Below are positions 20,029-29,360 of a DNA stretch of 64,000 nucleotides, piece by piece (positions within the stretch are counted from its first letter, which is position 1; each line of letters opens with the position of its first letter). The translations under genes were made by a program, and so were the position numbers. The DNA is from a bacterium. Its GTDB lineage: Bacteria > Patescibacteriota > Saccharimonadia > Saccharimonadales > UBA4665. Location of the stretch: positions 1 to 64,000 of the forward strand of contig JAJZAF010000004.1 in assembly GCA_021799595.1 (NCBI GenBank), in the 5' to 3' direction. A model generated the notes under the pieces. It saw only the letters and a list, made by a program, of their open reading frames with translations. It was not told the DNA's origin and ran no database searches.

Positions 20029-21522
20029 TTAACGACTTAAGTATTGTTTCAAAACGCGTGCTTTCTTAATGCCAACAGCACTTTGCAAATCCTTTAGGGG
20101 CGCCTGACTGACAGCGGCAAGACTACCAAATGTTTGCAGTAGCTTTTTTCGGGTTGCCGGACCGACACCTGGTATATCATCCAGGTAACTAGAGGTTTGT
20201 CGTTTTATCTTTAAGACACTATGGTAACTGACGGCAAATCTATGAGACTCATCTCGAATACGCTGGAGCAGTTTAATAAGATTCGTGCTATGTGGAACAT
20301 TAATAATGAGATACGTCTCACTTGTTGTCATAAATCCGCCAAGATCATGTAGCACTGTCTGATTTATGGCTACTTGAGACCTCTCGACTGACGCAATAAT
20401 TTGTTCTTCACGTTTCGCTAGCCCAATACACGGTAGCTGATTGTGACCAGCTGCATCACGAGCTTTTAAAGCGGCATCAAGCTGGCCTTTGCCGCCATCG
20501 ATTAAAATAAGGTCAGGCAAACCCCATTTTTTGACATTGCGTTCGCTCAGTCGTCGAGACAGCGTTTCTTGCATATTATAAAAGTCGTTATTTTGATCAT
20601 AACGGGTTTTAAACTTCCGATACTCGGCCTTGTCACTGACACCGTTCGAGAACACCACCATGCTAGCCACGACATCGCTGCCTTGCATATGACTAATATC
20701 GTATCCTTCTACCCTTCGAGGAAAAACTTTGAGGCCTAACAAATTAACCAATTCACTAAGAGCATGATCCTTGCTAATATCCAAAAATTCTTTATCGCTG
20801 AAAATGACTTGTCTATGTAGATTCTGCAGCGCAAATAACTGGTTCCTAAGATGCGCCGCTGTCTCATAATCCTTACACTTGGCAGCTCGCTTCATGTCAC
20901 GTTCTATTTCTTTCATGATAGCGATGCGCTTTCCTTGAATGATAGCCATGACTCTTCGCAAGTTGGCTTTATACGTTTTCAGCGACGTTTTGCGTTCTTC
21001 TAGGCCAGGGTCGAGACCGAGATGATAATATAAATTAGCTCGTTTTTGACCAACTACCCGCTTCGTTGCAAACGGGAAGATGCGCCTAAGCAGCTTTAGA
21101 GCCTGCCGGACTGCTGATGTAGAAGAGTAGGGTCCAAAGTAGCGGGCTCCGTCGTCCAGTGGTCGTCTGGTTGTCGTAACTGTTGGATAGTCGCTATTAT
21201 AATCAATTCGGATGTAGCTCAATGACTTATCGTCACGCAACAGAATGTTGTAACGAGGAAGATAGCGTCGGATCATCTCGGCTTCCAAAAACAACGCCTC
21301 CATTTCACTGTCTACGACCATCCAGTCAACATCCGTGATTTCTCGCACTAAAGCTTCGGTTTTGGGATCACGACCACGTGAGGCCTGGAAATACTGTCGA
21401 ACCCGGTTTCTCAGCACAGCCGCTTTGCCAATGTAAATAATGGTACCGGCAGAATCTTTATGAAAATATACCCCCGGTTCTTTTGGCAAAAGTCTTAGTT
21501 TCTTTTCGAGCCTAGCATTCAT
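20029..21522 (-). CDS. uvrC: Excinuclease ABC subunit C (short form)
   Basis: UvrC makes both incisions in nucleotide excision repair. The product is 497 aa, about 100 shorter than the usual 590-620. The GIY-YIG 3' nuclease is present (GVYFHKDSAGTIIYIGKA, residues 17-34), as are the UVR motif (DYETAAHLRNQLFALQ), the RNase H-like 5' nuclease with GYDISHMQG, LILIDGGKGQL and DESHRFAV, and a C-terminal tandem HhH (DDIPGVGPATRKKLL). The missing length lies mainly between the UVR motif and the RNase H-like domain. It overlaps trhO by 4 nt, and uvrA lies 3.7 kb away on the same strand. Confidence 0.93.
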   Translation of the reverse strand: MNARLEKKLRLLPKEPGVYFHKDSAGTIIYIGKAAVLRNRVRQYFQASRGRDPKTEALVREITDVDWMVVDSEMEALFLEAEMIRRYLPRYNILLRDDKSLSYIRIDYNSDYPTVTTTRRPLDDGARYFGPYSSTSAVRQALKLLRRIFPFATKRVVGQKRANLYYHLGLDPGLEERKTSLKTYKANLRRVMAIIQGKRIAIMKEIERDMKRAAKCKDYETAAHLRNQLFALQNLHRQVIFSDKEFLDISKDHALSELVNLLGLKVFPRRVEGYDISHMQGSDVVASMVVFSNGVSDKAEYRKFKTRYDQNNDFYNMQETLSRRLSERNVKKWGLPDLILIDGGKGQLDAALKARDAAGHNQLPCIGLAKREEQIIASVERSQVAINQTVLHDLGGFMTTSETYLIINVPHSTNLIKLLQRIRDESHRFAVSYHSVLKIKRQTSSYLDDIPGVGPATRKKLLQTFGSLAAVSQAPLKDLQSAVGIKKARVLKQYLSR

Positions 21523-22409
21523 GAAGTGTGCACCGCAGTGATATCGCGGCAGTCAGGACAGTAATCTCGGTCAGCACAAACTTGACAGGCAATAAATAAG
21601 CGATTGCAGTCACTATTCATGCAATCACCGTAGGTGTTGGCAGGAGCCTGACAGTAACTACATGTGCCAATAGCTGGAGCTGTTTTACCTATTGGGAGAC
21701 TGACACGCTTATCGAAGACGTACAGGTTGCCTTGCCACAGTCCTTCATTGCCGTAGACTTCTCCATACTTAATAATGCCGCCATCTAGCTGATAAACATC
21801 GCGAAAGCCTTCCTGCTTCATGAGCATACTGAGCACCTCGCAGCGAATACCACCGGTACAATAGGTGACGACTGTCTTATTCTTAATTCTGGCATATTTT
21901 GACTTTTTTATCTCTCTTGGAAAGTCTCGCGTATGCTCTGCATCAGTTATCACGGCGCCTTGAAATCGACCAATAGCTGCTTCTCGAGCATTACGGCCAT
22001 CAAAAAATACCACACTATTTTTTCCCTGTTTCTTAATAAGCTCATGCAATTCTTCAGGCTTTAATCGTTTACCACCACCAACGATGCCGGTACCATTAAC
22101 CTTGATCTTGTCAGGCACACCAAATGTAACAATTTCCGGACGTACCCGCACGCTCAGTTTGGGAAAATCTTCTCGTGCGCCATCACTCCACTTGAAGGTC
22201 ATGTCCTTGAATGCCTGGTGGCTACGAGTATTGCGAATGTAGCGCTTCAGATCAACAATATCTCCACCAACAGTACCGTTCAGACCATGATCCGCAATAA
22301 TGATGCGTCCTTTTAGATTGAGCATCTCGCATAATGTTTGCTGCCAGAGCTGCACTGCCTTGGAATCTACTACTGGTACAAATTTGTAATACAGCAATAC
22401 TTTCTGCAT
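21519..22409 (-). CDS. trhO: tRNA uridine(34) hydroxylase, rhodanese-like (TrhO/YceA)
   Basis: TrhO makes 5-hydroxyuridine at the wobble position of some tRNAs. The 296-aa product has an N-terminal ferredoxin-like region (YYKFVPVVD, KGRIIIADHGLNGTVGG), a rhodanese domain with the catalytic-loop cysteine in YCTGGIRCE, and a C-terminal cysteine cluster (CSYC, CMNSDC, CQVC, CPDC) that probably binds zinc. The start at ATG 22409 is supported by a TATAAT 7 nt upstream (22417-22422); a longer frame to 22430 would overlap that promoter. The ATGA overlap couples it to uvrC. Confidence 0.9.
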   Translation of the reverse strand: MQKVLLYYKFVPVVDSKAVQLWQQTLCEMLNLKGRIIIADHGLNGTVGGDIVDLKRYIRNTRSHQAFKDMTFKWSDGAREDFPKLSVRVRPEIVTFGVPDKIKVNGTGIVGGGKRLKPEELHELIKKQGKNSVVFFDGRNAREAAIGRFQGAVITDAEHTRDFPREIKKSKYARIKNKTVVTYCTGGIRCEVLSMLMKQEGFRDVYQLDGGIIKYGEVYGNEGLWQGNLYVFDKRVSLPIGKTAPAIGTCSYCQAPANTYGDCMNSDCNRLFIACQVCADRDYCPDCRDITAVHTS

Positions 22410-22416
22410 ATATTTT

Positions 22417-22422
22417 ATTATA
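22417..22422 (-). promoter_or_regulatory. -10 box TATAAT, leaderless start of trhO-uvrC
   Basis: A perfect TATAAT on the minus strand lies 7 nt before the trhO ATG. It lies just beyond the 3' end of the preceding gene. Confidence 0.6.
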
Positions 22423-22426
22423 CCGT

Positions 22427-23191
22427 TCACCGATGGAAGATATAAAGGAAGATAATAATAATTAGTAAAACACCGATAGCAATGATCATGACACTGTCAA
22501 GCAGCCGTGAAGGATGCGTATGGTTTTGTGCTTGCGGACTGGGTATAATTTGCTCTGATTTCGGCTTCGGCTCATCGTAGTGGATTTCTTTATCATCAGC
22601 ACCCAGATCGGCTTCAGCTTTTTTGACGAGTGTATGAAATGTCTCCTGTGCAACAACACTGCCTTTCTCTTCTGCATTATCCTCTGTTGGCACCAACTGA
22701 TCACGAAGAGCCGGATCTCGTTCAAAATCAATCTCATGCTCAACGATTTCCCGATGCAATGCCCGCACTAAATCATGTCCAAGAAGATGTTCGGCCACTA
22801 ACCGACGTAGTGCTTTCTCACCAATCAAATGCGTTTCATAGATGTGTCTTAAGGTAGTTCCCTCTACGGTTATACCTTCACTGGCCGCCAGAACCTCTGC
22901 GCGAGACCAATTTTCTACACGGTGATAACCATTCGAGGCACTCAATACTTCACCTTCCTCTGAGCGCTCTACTTCTCCGCGACGTTTCGCAGCCTCTGCC
23001 GTGACAAGAACATGGCCAATACGTTCTACAGGGGCGATTCCGTGTAGCTGTCCAGCTTCCGGTGCTAATTTGCGAGGTAAATCCTCTTCGTGATCAGATA
23101 GTCTGTGAATAATTTCTTGCGTGGGTTTATCATCTTTGTCCGGATCAGAATCAAGTTGTTCAGGTCCGACTGCCAGTGGTGAGCTTTCCAT
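22427..23191 (-). CDS. Tail-anchored protein of unknown function
   Basis: This 254-aa, mostly acidic, helix-rich protein ends in a single hydrophobic segment (SVMIIAIGVLLIIIIFLYIF) and a two-residue tail, so most of it should face the cytosol. The middle (about 85-165) has a folded look (ENWSRAEVLAASEGI, LRRLVAEHLLGHDLVRALHREI), and the flanks are low-complexity. I do not recognise a family; it may be lineage-specific. TATAAT (minus strand 23200-23205) lies 8 nt before the ATG, again pointing to a leaderless mRNA. Confidence 0.6.
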   Translation of the reverse strand: MESSPLAVGPEQLDSDPDKDDKPTQEIIHRLSDHEEDLPRKLAPEAGQLHGIAPVERIGHVLVTAEAAKRRGEVERSEEGEVLSASNGYHRVENWSRAEVLAASEGITVEGTTLRHIYETHLIGEKALRRLVAEHLLGHDLVRALHREIVEHEIDFERDPALRDQLVPTEDNAEEKGSVVAQETFHTLVKKAEADLGADDKEIHYDEPKPKSEQIIPSPQAQNHTHPSRLLDSVMIIAIGVLLIIIIFLYIFHR

Positions 23192-23241
23192 AGCTATAGA
23201 TTATAACCATAATTACTATCCTTGTGCACCAATTGCTGGTA

Positions 23242-23982
23242 TTATACGTTCTCTTCTTTATCTTTCTCAGTCGGCACCTCAGTTTCAGTACTTTGGTGTT
23301 CCGGTTTCACTTCACTTTCTGTCGTTTTGGTTTCAGTACCCTCTTCTGCCCCTTGTTCGGCTGTCTCCTCTTCTGATGTGCCACCAGCAGCATCATTGGC
23401 AGCTGCCAAGGCGCTCGGTTCATAAACAGTGGCCACAGCGTGTTCGGCTTCTGTTTCTACTTCGACGCCAGCTGGCATTTCCAGATCTGCTACTGTGACG
23501 TGATCACCAACTTCTATAAGCTTCTCGGCGTCATACTCCAAAAAATCCGGTAACTTGGAAGCTATGGCTTTCACCTGTACCGTTTCCAGTTGGCTCAACA
23601 CAATGAAACCGGAGCGTTCAGCAGGACTGGCTTCATTATCTTCGGCGTAACGCGGTCGTACCGGAATATCGGCCTCCACCTTCTGATCTTTATCTACAGC
23701 GTTAAAGACCACATGTGTTAATTGATGCTTCTTTGGGTCAAAAACCGCTTCTTTGATAAGCACGGTGAAAGTTTCTTCGTCGGCTGTCAGTTCAATTGGG
23801 TGGTGTTTACCCGCTTCACGCCAGACTTTTAAAATAGCTAAACGATCGCCTTGTACAACTCGTGACGGCTTCCCGTGGTCATGAATGACCGCAGGCACCT
23901 GACCATTCTTCCGGATATGTTTTACGGCTTTGCCGCTGACGGTACGTTTTTGCAGCGTTAAGATAACACGATCTTGGGTCAT
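23242..23982 (-). CDS. rplY: 50S ribosomal protein bL25, long (Ctc/TL5) form
   Basis: bL25 binds 5S rRNA in the central protuberance. The 246-aa product has the N-terminal L25 beta-barrel (LTLQKRTVSGKAVKHIRKNGQVPAVIH) and the C-terminal TL5 domain (about residues 95-185, ending near GVEVETEAEHAVATVYEP). It then carries an acidic, Glu/Thr-rich tail of about 60 residues. Such tails are common in CTC-type proteins. AAAGGAG lies 13 nt before the ATG, somewhat far; a TATACT lies upstream of it. Confidence 0.9.
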   Translation of the reverse strand: MTQDRVILTLQKRTVSGKAVKHIRKNGQVPAVIHDHGKPSRVVQGDRLAILKVWREAGKHHPIELTADEETFTVLIKEAVFDPKKHQLTHVVFNAVDKDQKVEADIPVRPRYAEDNEASPAERSGFIVLSQLETVQVKAIASKLPDFLEYDAEKLIEVGDHVTVADLEMPAGVEVETEAEHAVATVYEPSALAAANDAAGGTSEEETAEQGAEEGTETKTTESEVKPEHQSTETEVPTEKDKEENV

Positions 23983-24069
23983 AGATAGTCTTTTGCTCCT
24001 TTAAAACTTATTCTAGTATATCAGATAGAGTGGACGAATTGCTCATAAACCTTTAAGCTTAAAAGACAC

Positions 24070-24681
24070 GTGTTTGACGTTAATAACATTATTCAGGCTG
24101 GCGGATTACTCCTTATTGCAGCTATTATCTTCGGGGAGTCGGGTATGTTCATCGGCTTTTTCTTCCCTGGTGACACCTTGCTTATTAGTGCTGGTGTCTT
24201 CATCGCTGCTGGCAAATTGAGTTTTATCACTGTCATACCTGTCATTGCATTGGCTGCTATTGCCGGAGATAATCTGGGATACCATATCGGAAAACTATAT
24301 GGGCGACGTTTGTTTCGTAAGCCGGATGGGTTATTCTTCAAGCAAGAATATGTACAGCGAGCCGAAATCTTTTATGAACAACACGGTGGCAAAGCAGTAC
24401 TCCTGGCTCATTTTGTACCGATTGTGCGCACATTCGCCCCCGCCGTAACTGGAGTGGCGCGAATGAACTATAAAAAATTCGTCCTATTAGACGCCATCGG
24501 CGATATAGCCTGGACCATTTTATTAACCCTTTTAGGCTACTGGCTTGGAAACCGTATACCAAACCTTGACCATTATATCCTCGCCGCTGTCGCGGCAGCC
24601 ATGGTTTTTACGCTTGGCCCGACGTTTTATCATATAGTGTTAGCTATAAGGAAAACGAAAAGCAAACGAGGCAAAAACTGA
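24070..24681 (+). CDS. DedA family membrane protein
   Basis: This 203-aa protein has about five hydrophobic segments and the DedA core motifs FGESGMFIGFFFPGDTLLI near the N terminus and FVPIVRTFAPAVTGVARMNYKKF with GDIAWTILLTLLGYWLG near the C terminus. DedA/SNARE-associated proteins act in phospholipid flipping and membrane homeostasis. The start is GTG 24070; no good ribosome binding site is seen. It is a single plus-strand gene between minus-strand units and converges on the next gene across a GC-rich CCGCC/GGCGG inverted repeat at about 24697-24718. Confidence 0.88.
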   Translation: MFDVNNIIQAGGLLLIAAIIFGESGMFIGFFFPGDTLLISAGVFIAAGKLSFITVIPVIALAAIAGDNLGYHIGKLYGRRLFRKPDGLFFKQEYVQRAEIFYEQHGGKAVLLAHFVPIVRTFAPAVTGVARMNYKKFVLLDAIGDIAWTILLTLLGYWLGNRIPNLDHYILAAVAAAMVFTLGPTFYHIVLAIRKTKSKRGKN

Positions 24682-24703
24682 AGTCTGACTAACAACCCGC
24701 CTT

Positions 24704-25234
24704 TTAAGATGATGGCGGTGTTATGGCATCGTTTACAAGTTGGGCGAGGTATTCAGCTGTCTGCTCTCCATCAGCCATCTGTCTAACGTCAGAGATGTCC
24801 TTGACAGCTCCTTCTGTAATCCAAGAAGGTATAGTTGATGGTGCTCTTTCTTCTGCTATCAATTGTATAACAGCAGCAGCATTAACTGCTTGGGCTACTT
24901 TCTCTGCTCGCTTAGCCACAATTCGTTCATCTAAATTATCGGTTTTATTCTGTATTTCTACTTCTTGGCTGATAATTACGTCCAAACTAGCAATAGGTGA
25001 TTCTTCCATTATACGCACAAGTTTTCTCAAAAGTCTTGGAGCTGTCGGCTCACCATTATCAGCTAAACCACAGAGAATTTCTACACATTTACGCTGTTCT
25101 TCAGCTTTAATGCGTTTAATCTCATCAGTATGCTCATCGGGGGTCATGCGCTCGACAATATCCTGTTCTACTGCTTCATGCGTTTGACCAGCCCCTAATA
25201 TATCTCCTACATACAACTCATTCTTGTCATTCAT
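24704..25234 (-). CDS. Orphan helical soluble protein
   Basis: This 176-aa acidic protein is predicted mainly helical (EEQRKCVEILCGLADNGEP, RIVAKRAEKVAQAVNAAAVIQL) and has no membrane segment. I do not recognise it. A perfect TATAAT (25241-25246, minus strand) lies exactly 6 nt before the ATG and overlaps the uvrA stop codon, so the gene has its own leaderless promoter rather than depending on uvrA read-through. Confidence 0.55.
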   Translation of the reverse strand: MNDKNELYVGDILGAGQTHEAVEQDIVERMTPDEHTDEIKRIKAEEQRKCVEILCGLADNGEPTAPRLLRKLVRIMEESPIASLDVIISQEVEIQNKTDNLDERIVAKRAEKVAQAVNAAAVIQLIAEERAPSTIPSWITEGAVKDISDVRQMADGEQTAEYLAQLVNDAITPPSS

Positions 25235-25240
25235 ATTAAT

Positions 25241-25246
25241 ATTATA
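25241..25246 (-). promoter_or_regulatory. -10 box TATAAT overlapping the uvrA stop
   Basis: TATAAT on the minus strand is followed by ATTAAT and then ATG 25234. The box includes the last bases of uvrA. Confidence 0.55.
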
Positions 25247-28052
25247 CTATCCTTTTTAAATATTTACCAGTATAAGATTCTTCACTCTTTGAAACCTGCT
25301 CCGGAGTTCCTTCAGCTATCACTTGGCCGCCAGCTTGGCCACCTTCAGGCCCCATATCTATCACCCAATCTGCATTTTTAATAACATCTAAATTATGCTC
25401 TATCACAATAATGCTATTGCCTGCATCGACGAGCGCATGGAGCATATGGAGTAGTTTGTCGACATCAGCCATATGTAGGCCAGTGGTCGGTTCGTCTAGG
25501 ATATACAACGTTCTGCCAGTTGGCCGTCTAGATAGTTCACTGGCTAGCTTAATGCGCTGTGCCTCACCGCCACTTAAGGTAGTAGCTGACTGACCAAGGC
25601 CGATATATCCAAGACCTACGTCAACTAAGGTTTGTAGTTTTCTGGCAACTGCTGGGATATTCTCGAAGAATTCAAGAGCCTGATCACATGTCATGGCTAG
25701 CACATCAGCAATAGTCTTGCCTTTATAGTGAATATCAAGAGCTTCACGGTTATAACGCTTACCGTGGCAAACTTCGCATGGTACATAGACATCTGGCAAG
25801 AAATGCATCTCTATTTTGATAATGCCGTCGCCAGCACAGTTTTCACAGCGGCCACCACGAACATTAAAGCTGAACCGACCTGCACTATAACCTCGTAGTC
25901 TAGCTTCCGGCAAGTTAGCGAATAACTCCCTAATCGGGGTAAAGAGACCGGTATAAGTGGCCGGGTTAGACCGTGGCGTTCGGCCTATCGGGGATTGGTC
26001 AATAATGATAGCCTTGTCCAGCTGTTTAATACCCTCAATGTCGTCGTGTTTGCCTGGAACCGTTGAGGCTCGGTGCAATCGGGCTAAAAGTTCTTTGGCT
26101 AAGATATCGTTGACGAGACTAGATTTTCCCGAACCAGACACGCCGCTAACAACTACCAATTTACCGAGCGGTATGTCAACTGTTATGTTTTTAAGGTTGT
26201 TCTCCCGTGCTCCTCGCACCACCAGACTCTTACCATTACCCTTGCGCCGCTTCTTTGGAACAGAGATAGATCTCTGATGAGTTAAATATTGAGCAGTAGT
26301 ACTATCTTTCACAGCCATTACCTCTTTCGGGGAGCCGGCCGCAACCACCTTGCCGCCATGGATGCCAGCGCCTGGGCCAATATCTAAAAGATAATCTGCG
26401 GTACGGATGGTCTCTTCATCATGTTCTACGACAATGACAGTATTCCCTAGAGACTTGAGATGCTGAAGTGTCGCGATCAGACGTGCATTATCCCGTTGAT
26501 GAAGCCCAATACTCGGTTCATCGAGAACATAAAGGACTCCCATCAGTCCTGACCCTATCTGGGTAGCCAAACGAATACGCTGAGCTTCACCCCCGCTTAA
26601 GGTAGCTGCGCCACGTAAAAGATTAAGGTAGTTCAGACCGACATCTCTCAAAAATTGCAGACGAGCTTTGATTTCCTTTAGAATGAGCTGCGCGATAGTT
26701 GCTTCTTTCTCTGTTAGTTTTAACTTCTCAAACCACTCGAGTGCCTCATCGATGGATAAACCACAAATATCCATAATAGAGCGCTTACTCACCGTGATTG
26801 CTAAAACTGCTGGCTTCAAACGTCGTCCCTCGCAGGCATGACAAGGTTTCTCCTGCATAAAACGCTCAATATCTCGACGAATGAAGTCGCTGTCGGTCTC
26901 ACGATGACGCCGCTCCAGGTTAGTGACCACTCCTTCATACGTCGTTTCAAAACTACGGCCGCCACCCAGACTAATCCGGTACTTCTCCTGCCCTGTCCCG
27001 TACATAATAAGTTTTATGTGTTCAGGTGTAAGCTGGCCCGTGGGAACATGTAGTGAAAACCCGTGCTTGTCTGCTACCGCCTGCAGTTTCTTTATATACC
27101 AGTTATCGACATTGATACGGTTATACGGTCGGATGGCTCCTTCGGCAATTGTTAAGTTACCATTAGGAATAACTAAGTCCGGATCAACTTCTAACCGACT
27201 ACCAAGACCAGTGCAAACTGGGCATGCTCCTTGCGGGTTATTAAAACTAAACGTACGTGGTTCAAGTTCTGGTATGGTGATCTCAGGATGGTCAGGGCAA
27301 GCATACATGAGACTATAGCTCCAATTCTCTCCACTATCTGCATCAAGGATGTCTACCCGGCCACTGGCAATATCTAAAGCCTGCTCTACCGATTGAACCA
27401 GTCGGTTACGACTCTCCTCATTGCCTACCAGCCGGTCTACCACAACTTCAATCCGGTGCCGGTAAGTTTTATCTAAAGACGGGAACTCATCAAGTGCGTA
27501 GACTACGCCATCAACTCGAACTCGGGCAAAACCGGCCCGCTGATACTGCTCAGGAATATGCTCAAAAGCACCCTTCTTATCTATCACGACAGGGGCTAAA
27601 ATGAGCAGCCGTCGACCGGCGGTTGTTGCCATAATCTGATCTGTAATAGCCGCAATTGTCTGCCGAACAACGGGACGACCGTCTATTGGACAATGCGGTA
27701 CACCAATACGAGCAAAAAGAAGCCGTAAATAATCGTAGATTTCAGTTACCGTGGCAACGGTGCTGCGGGGATTGCGTGAGGTAGATTTCTGATCAATAGA
27801 AATAGCCGGTGACAGTCCGTCAATTCTATCGACATCAGGTTTTTCCATAAGACCTAAAAACTGGCGAGCATAGGCACTGAGCGACTCGACATAACGACGT
27901 TGTCCTTCTGCGTAGATAGTATCGAAAGCAAGGCTCGACTTGCCAGAACCGCTTAAGCCAGTAATGACAACAAGTTGGTTCCGAGGAATATTGACATCAA
28001 TATTTTTGAGGTTATGTTCTCGAGCACCTTTAACGATAATTTCTTCGGCCAA
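25242..28052 (-). CDS. uvrA: Excinuclease ABC subunit A
   Basis: UvrA is the damage-sensing ABC ATPase of nucleotide excision repair. The 936-aa product is full-length. It has Walker A motifs in both halves ([14 protein letters not shown] and [14 protein letters not shown]), signature motifs in both ([12 protein letters not shown] and [12 protein letters not shown]) and zinc-finger cysteines (CPVC and CHAC in the first half, CENC and CEVC in the second). The start is TTG 28052, with GGAGGAAAGGAAG just upstream acting as ribosome binding site. A TATAAT lies at 28085-28090 on the minus strand. The 3' end carries the promoter of the next orphan gene. Confidence 0.97.
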   Translation of the reverse strand: MAEEIIVKGAREHNLKNIDVNIPRNQLVVITGLSGSGKSSLAFDTIYAEGQRRYVESLSAYARQFLGLMEKPDVDRIDGLSPAISIDQKSTSRNPRSTVATVTEIYDYLRLLFARIGVPHCPIDGRPVVRQTIAAITDQIMATTAGRRLLILAPVVIDKKGAFEHIPEQYQRAGFARVRVDGVVYALDEFPSLDKTYRHRIEVVVDRLVGNEESRNRLVQSVEQALDIASGRVDILDADSGENWSYSLMYACPDHPEITIPELEPRTFSFNNPQGACPVCTGLGSRLEVDPDLVIPNGNLTIAEGAIRPYNRINVDNWYIKKLQAVADKHGFSLHVPTGQLTPEHIKLIMYGTGQEKYRISLGGGRSFETTYEGVVTNLERRHRETDSDFIRRDIERFMQEKPCHACEGRRLKPAVLAITVSKRSIMDICGLSIDEALEWFEKLKLTEKEATIAQLILKEIKARLQFLRDVGLNYLNLLRGAATLSGGEAQRIRLATQIGSGLMGVLYVLDEPSIGLHQRDNARLIATLQHLKSLGNTVIVVEHDEETIRTADYLLDIGPGAGIHGGKVVAAGSPKEVMAVKDSTTAQYLTHQRSISVPKKRRKGNGKSLVVRGARENNLKNITVDIPLGKLVVVSGVSGSGKSSLVNDILAKELLARLHRASTVPGKHDDIEGIKQLDKAIIIDQSPIGRTPRSNPATYTGLFTPIRELFANLPEARLRGYSAGRFSFNVRGGRCENCAGDGIIKIEMHFLPDVYVPCEVCHGKRYNREALDIHYKGKTIADVLAMTCDQALEFFENIPAVARKLQTLVDVGLGYIGLGQSATTLSGGEAQRIKLASELSRRPTGRTLYILDEPTTGLHMADVDKLLHMLHALVDAGNSIIVIEHNLDVIKNADWVIDMGPEGGQAGGQVIAEGTPEQVSKSEESYTGKYLKRIV

Positions 28053-28582
28053 TTGCTTCCTTTCCTCCAGTCAAGAGGTGCACCATTATACATGAAAATA
28101 AAGAGTTTTAACAGCCTATTCTAGCTAAACATTGGTGGCTTTGGGTAGCTTTGCCGGCATCTTGAGAGCAAGCAAAAAGCTTTATGTGCTGATTATAAAT
28201 TGAATAATGCTATTGGTTTTCAGTGATTTGTATTCACAACTATCTAGAAACAACGCGCATATTAATATTTCATGAGCTTCATTATAAAGAAAGAAAATTC
28301 TAAAAGTTAAGTCATAGTCTCCCTGAAAAGCGATTCTCCATAGAACTTGACGCTCCTTTCCTCCAATTTATGCAAACTCAAAGACTGACGGATCCTTTTG
28401 TTTGGGATCTTTTGGCTTATAAAGCAGAGTAAAAATTCGATCCTCCTTCGTTGACAATAAGATGCTATATATCTCAAGATTTTGGTCAAAAAAAGTATTG
28501 GCGCACTTCTAGACCACTACCCGCTATTTTACGTCCATGAGCACTCGATTTAGGTAGTGCTTCAGTACCGCATCGCTACAGG
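28053..28582. other. 530-bp AT-rich gap
   Basis: The right-hand uvrA promoter sits at its left end (TATAAT 28085-28090 on the minus strand, leader of about 30 nt). The rest is AT-rich. A 60-codon minus-strand frame (28307-28489) starts at TTG, has poor protein-like character and no known motif, so I do not call it. A weak GGATCC/GGGATC inverted repeat at about 28388-28411 has T-runs nearby and could be a terminator. Confidence 0.3.
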
Positions 28583-29089
28583 CTATGATGTTGAAACTTG
28601 CTTGATAGATTCGAGCTTAGTAACACTGATCGGCTTTTGGGCACTATGATCTTTGCTGGGCTTTTCGTTTTCTGCCTCTCGTCCATGGCCTTGTTCGCCG
28701 TTTGTATTTGCGGTAAATAATCTACCGCCTTTCATTAAAGAACGCGCCAGCTCTTCCGGTGTGATACGAAGAGACTTTTCCCCCCGATCGGCCGTTATTA
28801 CCTCGTCTTCGACTCCCTGAAATATAATCTCCGAGCCAGCTTCTACTACTACAGTCTCGGACTGACTAGATCGATTAGCTACTAGTTGATCAGCTGATAG
28901 CGATTCTTCGCCAACAATAAAGTGTATGGACACGCTCGCCGTACGGATAATCTCAGTTGCCCACTTTAACTCTTTAGTAATTAATTTTGCAACTTCTGAA
29001 TGGCCCGGATTGATATGTGTTTGAGAAGCACGCAATAAAAGATCAATATCGTGAATAGATATATTAATATCTTCACCTTTTTCTCGCAT
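28583..29089 (-). CDS. Orphan 168-aa acidic protein
   Basis: The N-terminal half (about 1-115) looks folded, with alternating helix and strand (LLLRASQTHINPGHSEVAKLI, EIIFQGVEDEVIT). The C-terminal 50 residues are low-complexity and charged. There is no signal peptide or membrane helix. AAAAGGAG lies about 8 nt before the ATG, a clear ribosome binding site. I do not recognise the family. It is divergent from the small membrane gene at 29190 and separated from it by that gene's promoter. Confidence 0.55.
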   Translation of the reverse strand: MREKGEDINISIHDIDLLLRASQTHINPGHSEVAKLITKELKWATEIIRTASVSIHFIVGEESLSADQLVANRSSQSETVVVEAGSEIIFQGVEDEVITADRGEKSLRITPEELARSLMKGGRLFTANTNGEQGHGREAENEKPSKDHSAQKPISVTKLESIKQVSTS

Positions 29090-29129
29090 AAATCTTCTCC
29101 TTTTAGATATTTAACATAATATCATTTTA

Positions 29130-29157
29130 TTGACATATGAAGAAAATTATGTATAAT
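29130..29157 (+). promoter_or_regulatory. Near-consensus promoter of a 56-aa membrane protein
   Basis: TTGACA (29130-29135) and TATAAT (29152-29157) are both perfect, with a 16-bp spacer. This is the best sigma-70-type promoter in the window. Confidence 0.75.
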
Positions 29158-29189
29158 GCTCAACAAAGAACTAGAGAGAAGGGCACCAT

Positions 29190-29360
29190 ATGTATTCAAT
29201 CCTCATTTTGGGACTAATACCTGGCACACATATTGAAGTCTCGTTCCTGGCTTGGTTGGTCTTGGCGCCACCAGCCACATTATTGCTTAGTCGAGCTTGG
29301 CTAAAGTATTGTCAGCGTCAAGAAGATCGTTTAATTAACCACCGATTGATAAGAAACTAA
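29190..29360 (+). CDS. Small 56-aa membrane protein
   Basis: The frame ATG 29190 to TAA 29358-29360 encodes MYSILILGLIPGTHIEV, a second hydrophobic stretch (FLAWLVLAPPATLLL) and a basic tail ending HRLIRN. Two short hydrophobic segments suggest a hairpin or single-span membrane protein. A consensus promoter precedes it, and GAGAAGGG at about 29176-29183 can act as ribosome binding site. Its stop overlaps the end of the convergent exonuclease I gene. I know no family for it; expression is well supported by the signals. Confidence 0.65.
   Translation: MYSILILGLIPGTHIEVSFLAWLVLAPPATLLLSRAWLKYCQRQEDRLINHRLIRN

Noticed and set aside
28307-28489. 60-codon minus-strand frame in the gap before uvrA
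   Set aside because: It starts at TTG, has an unusual residue mix and no motif, and lies in AT-rich non-coding sequence.
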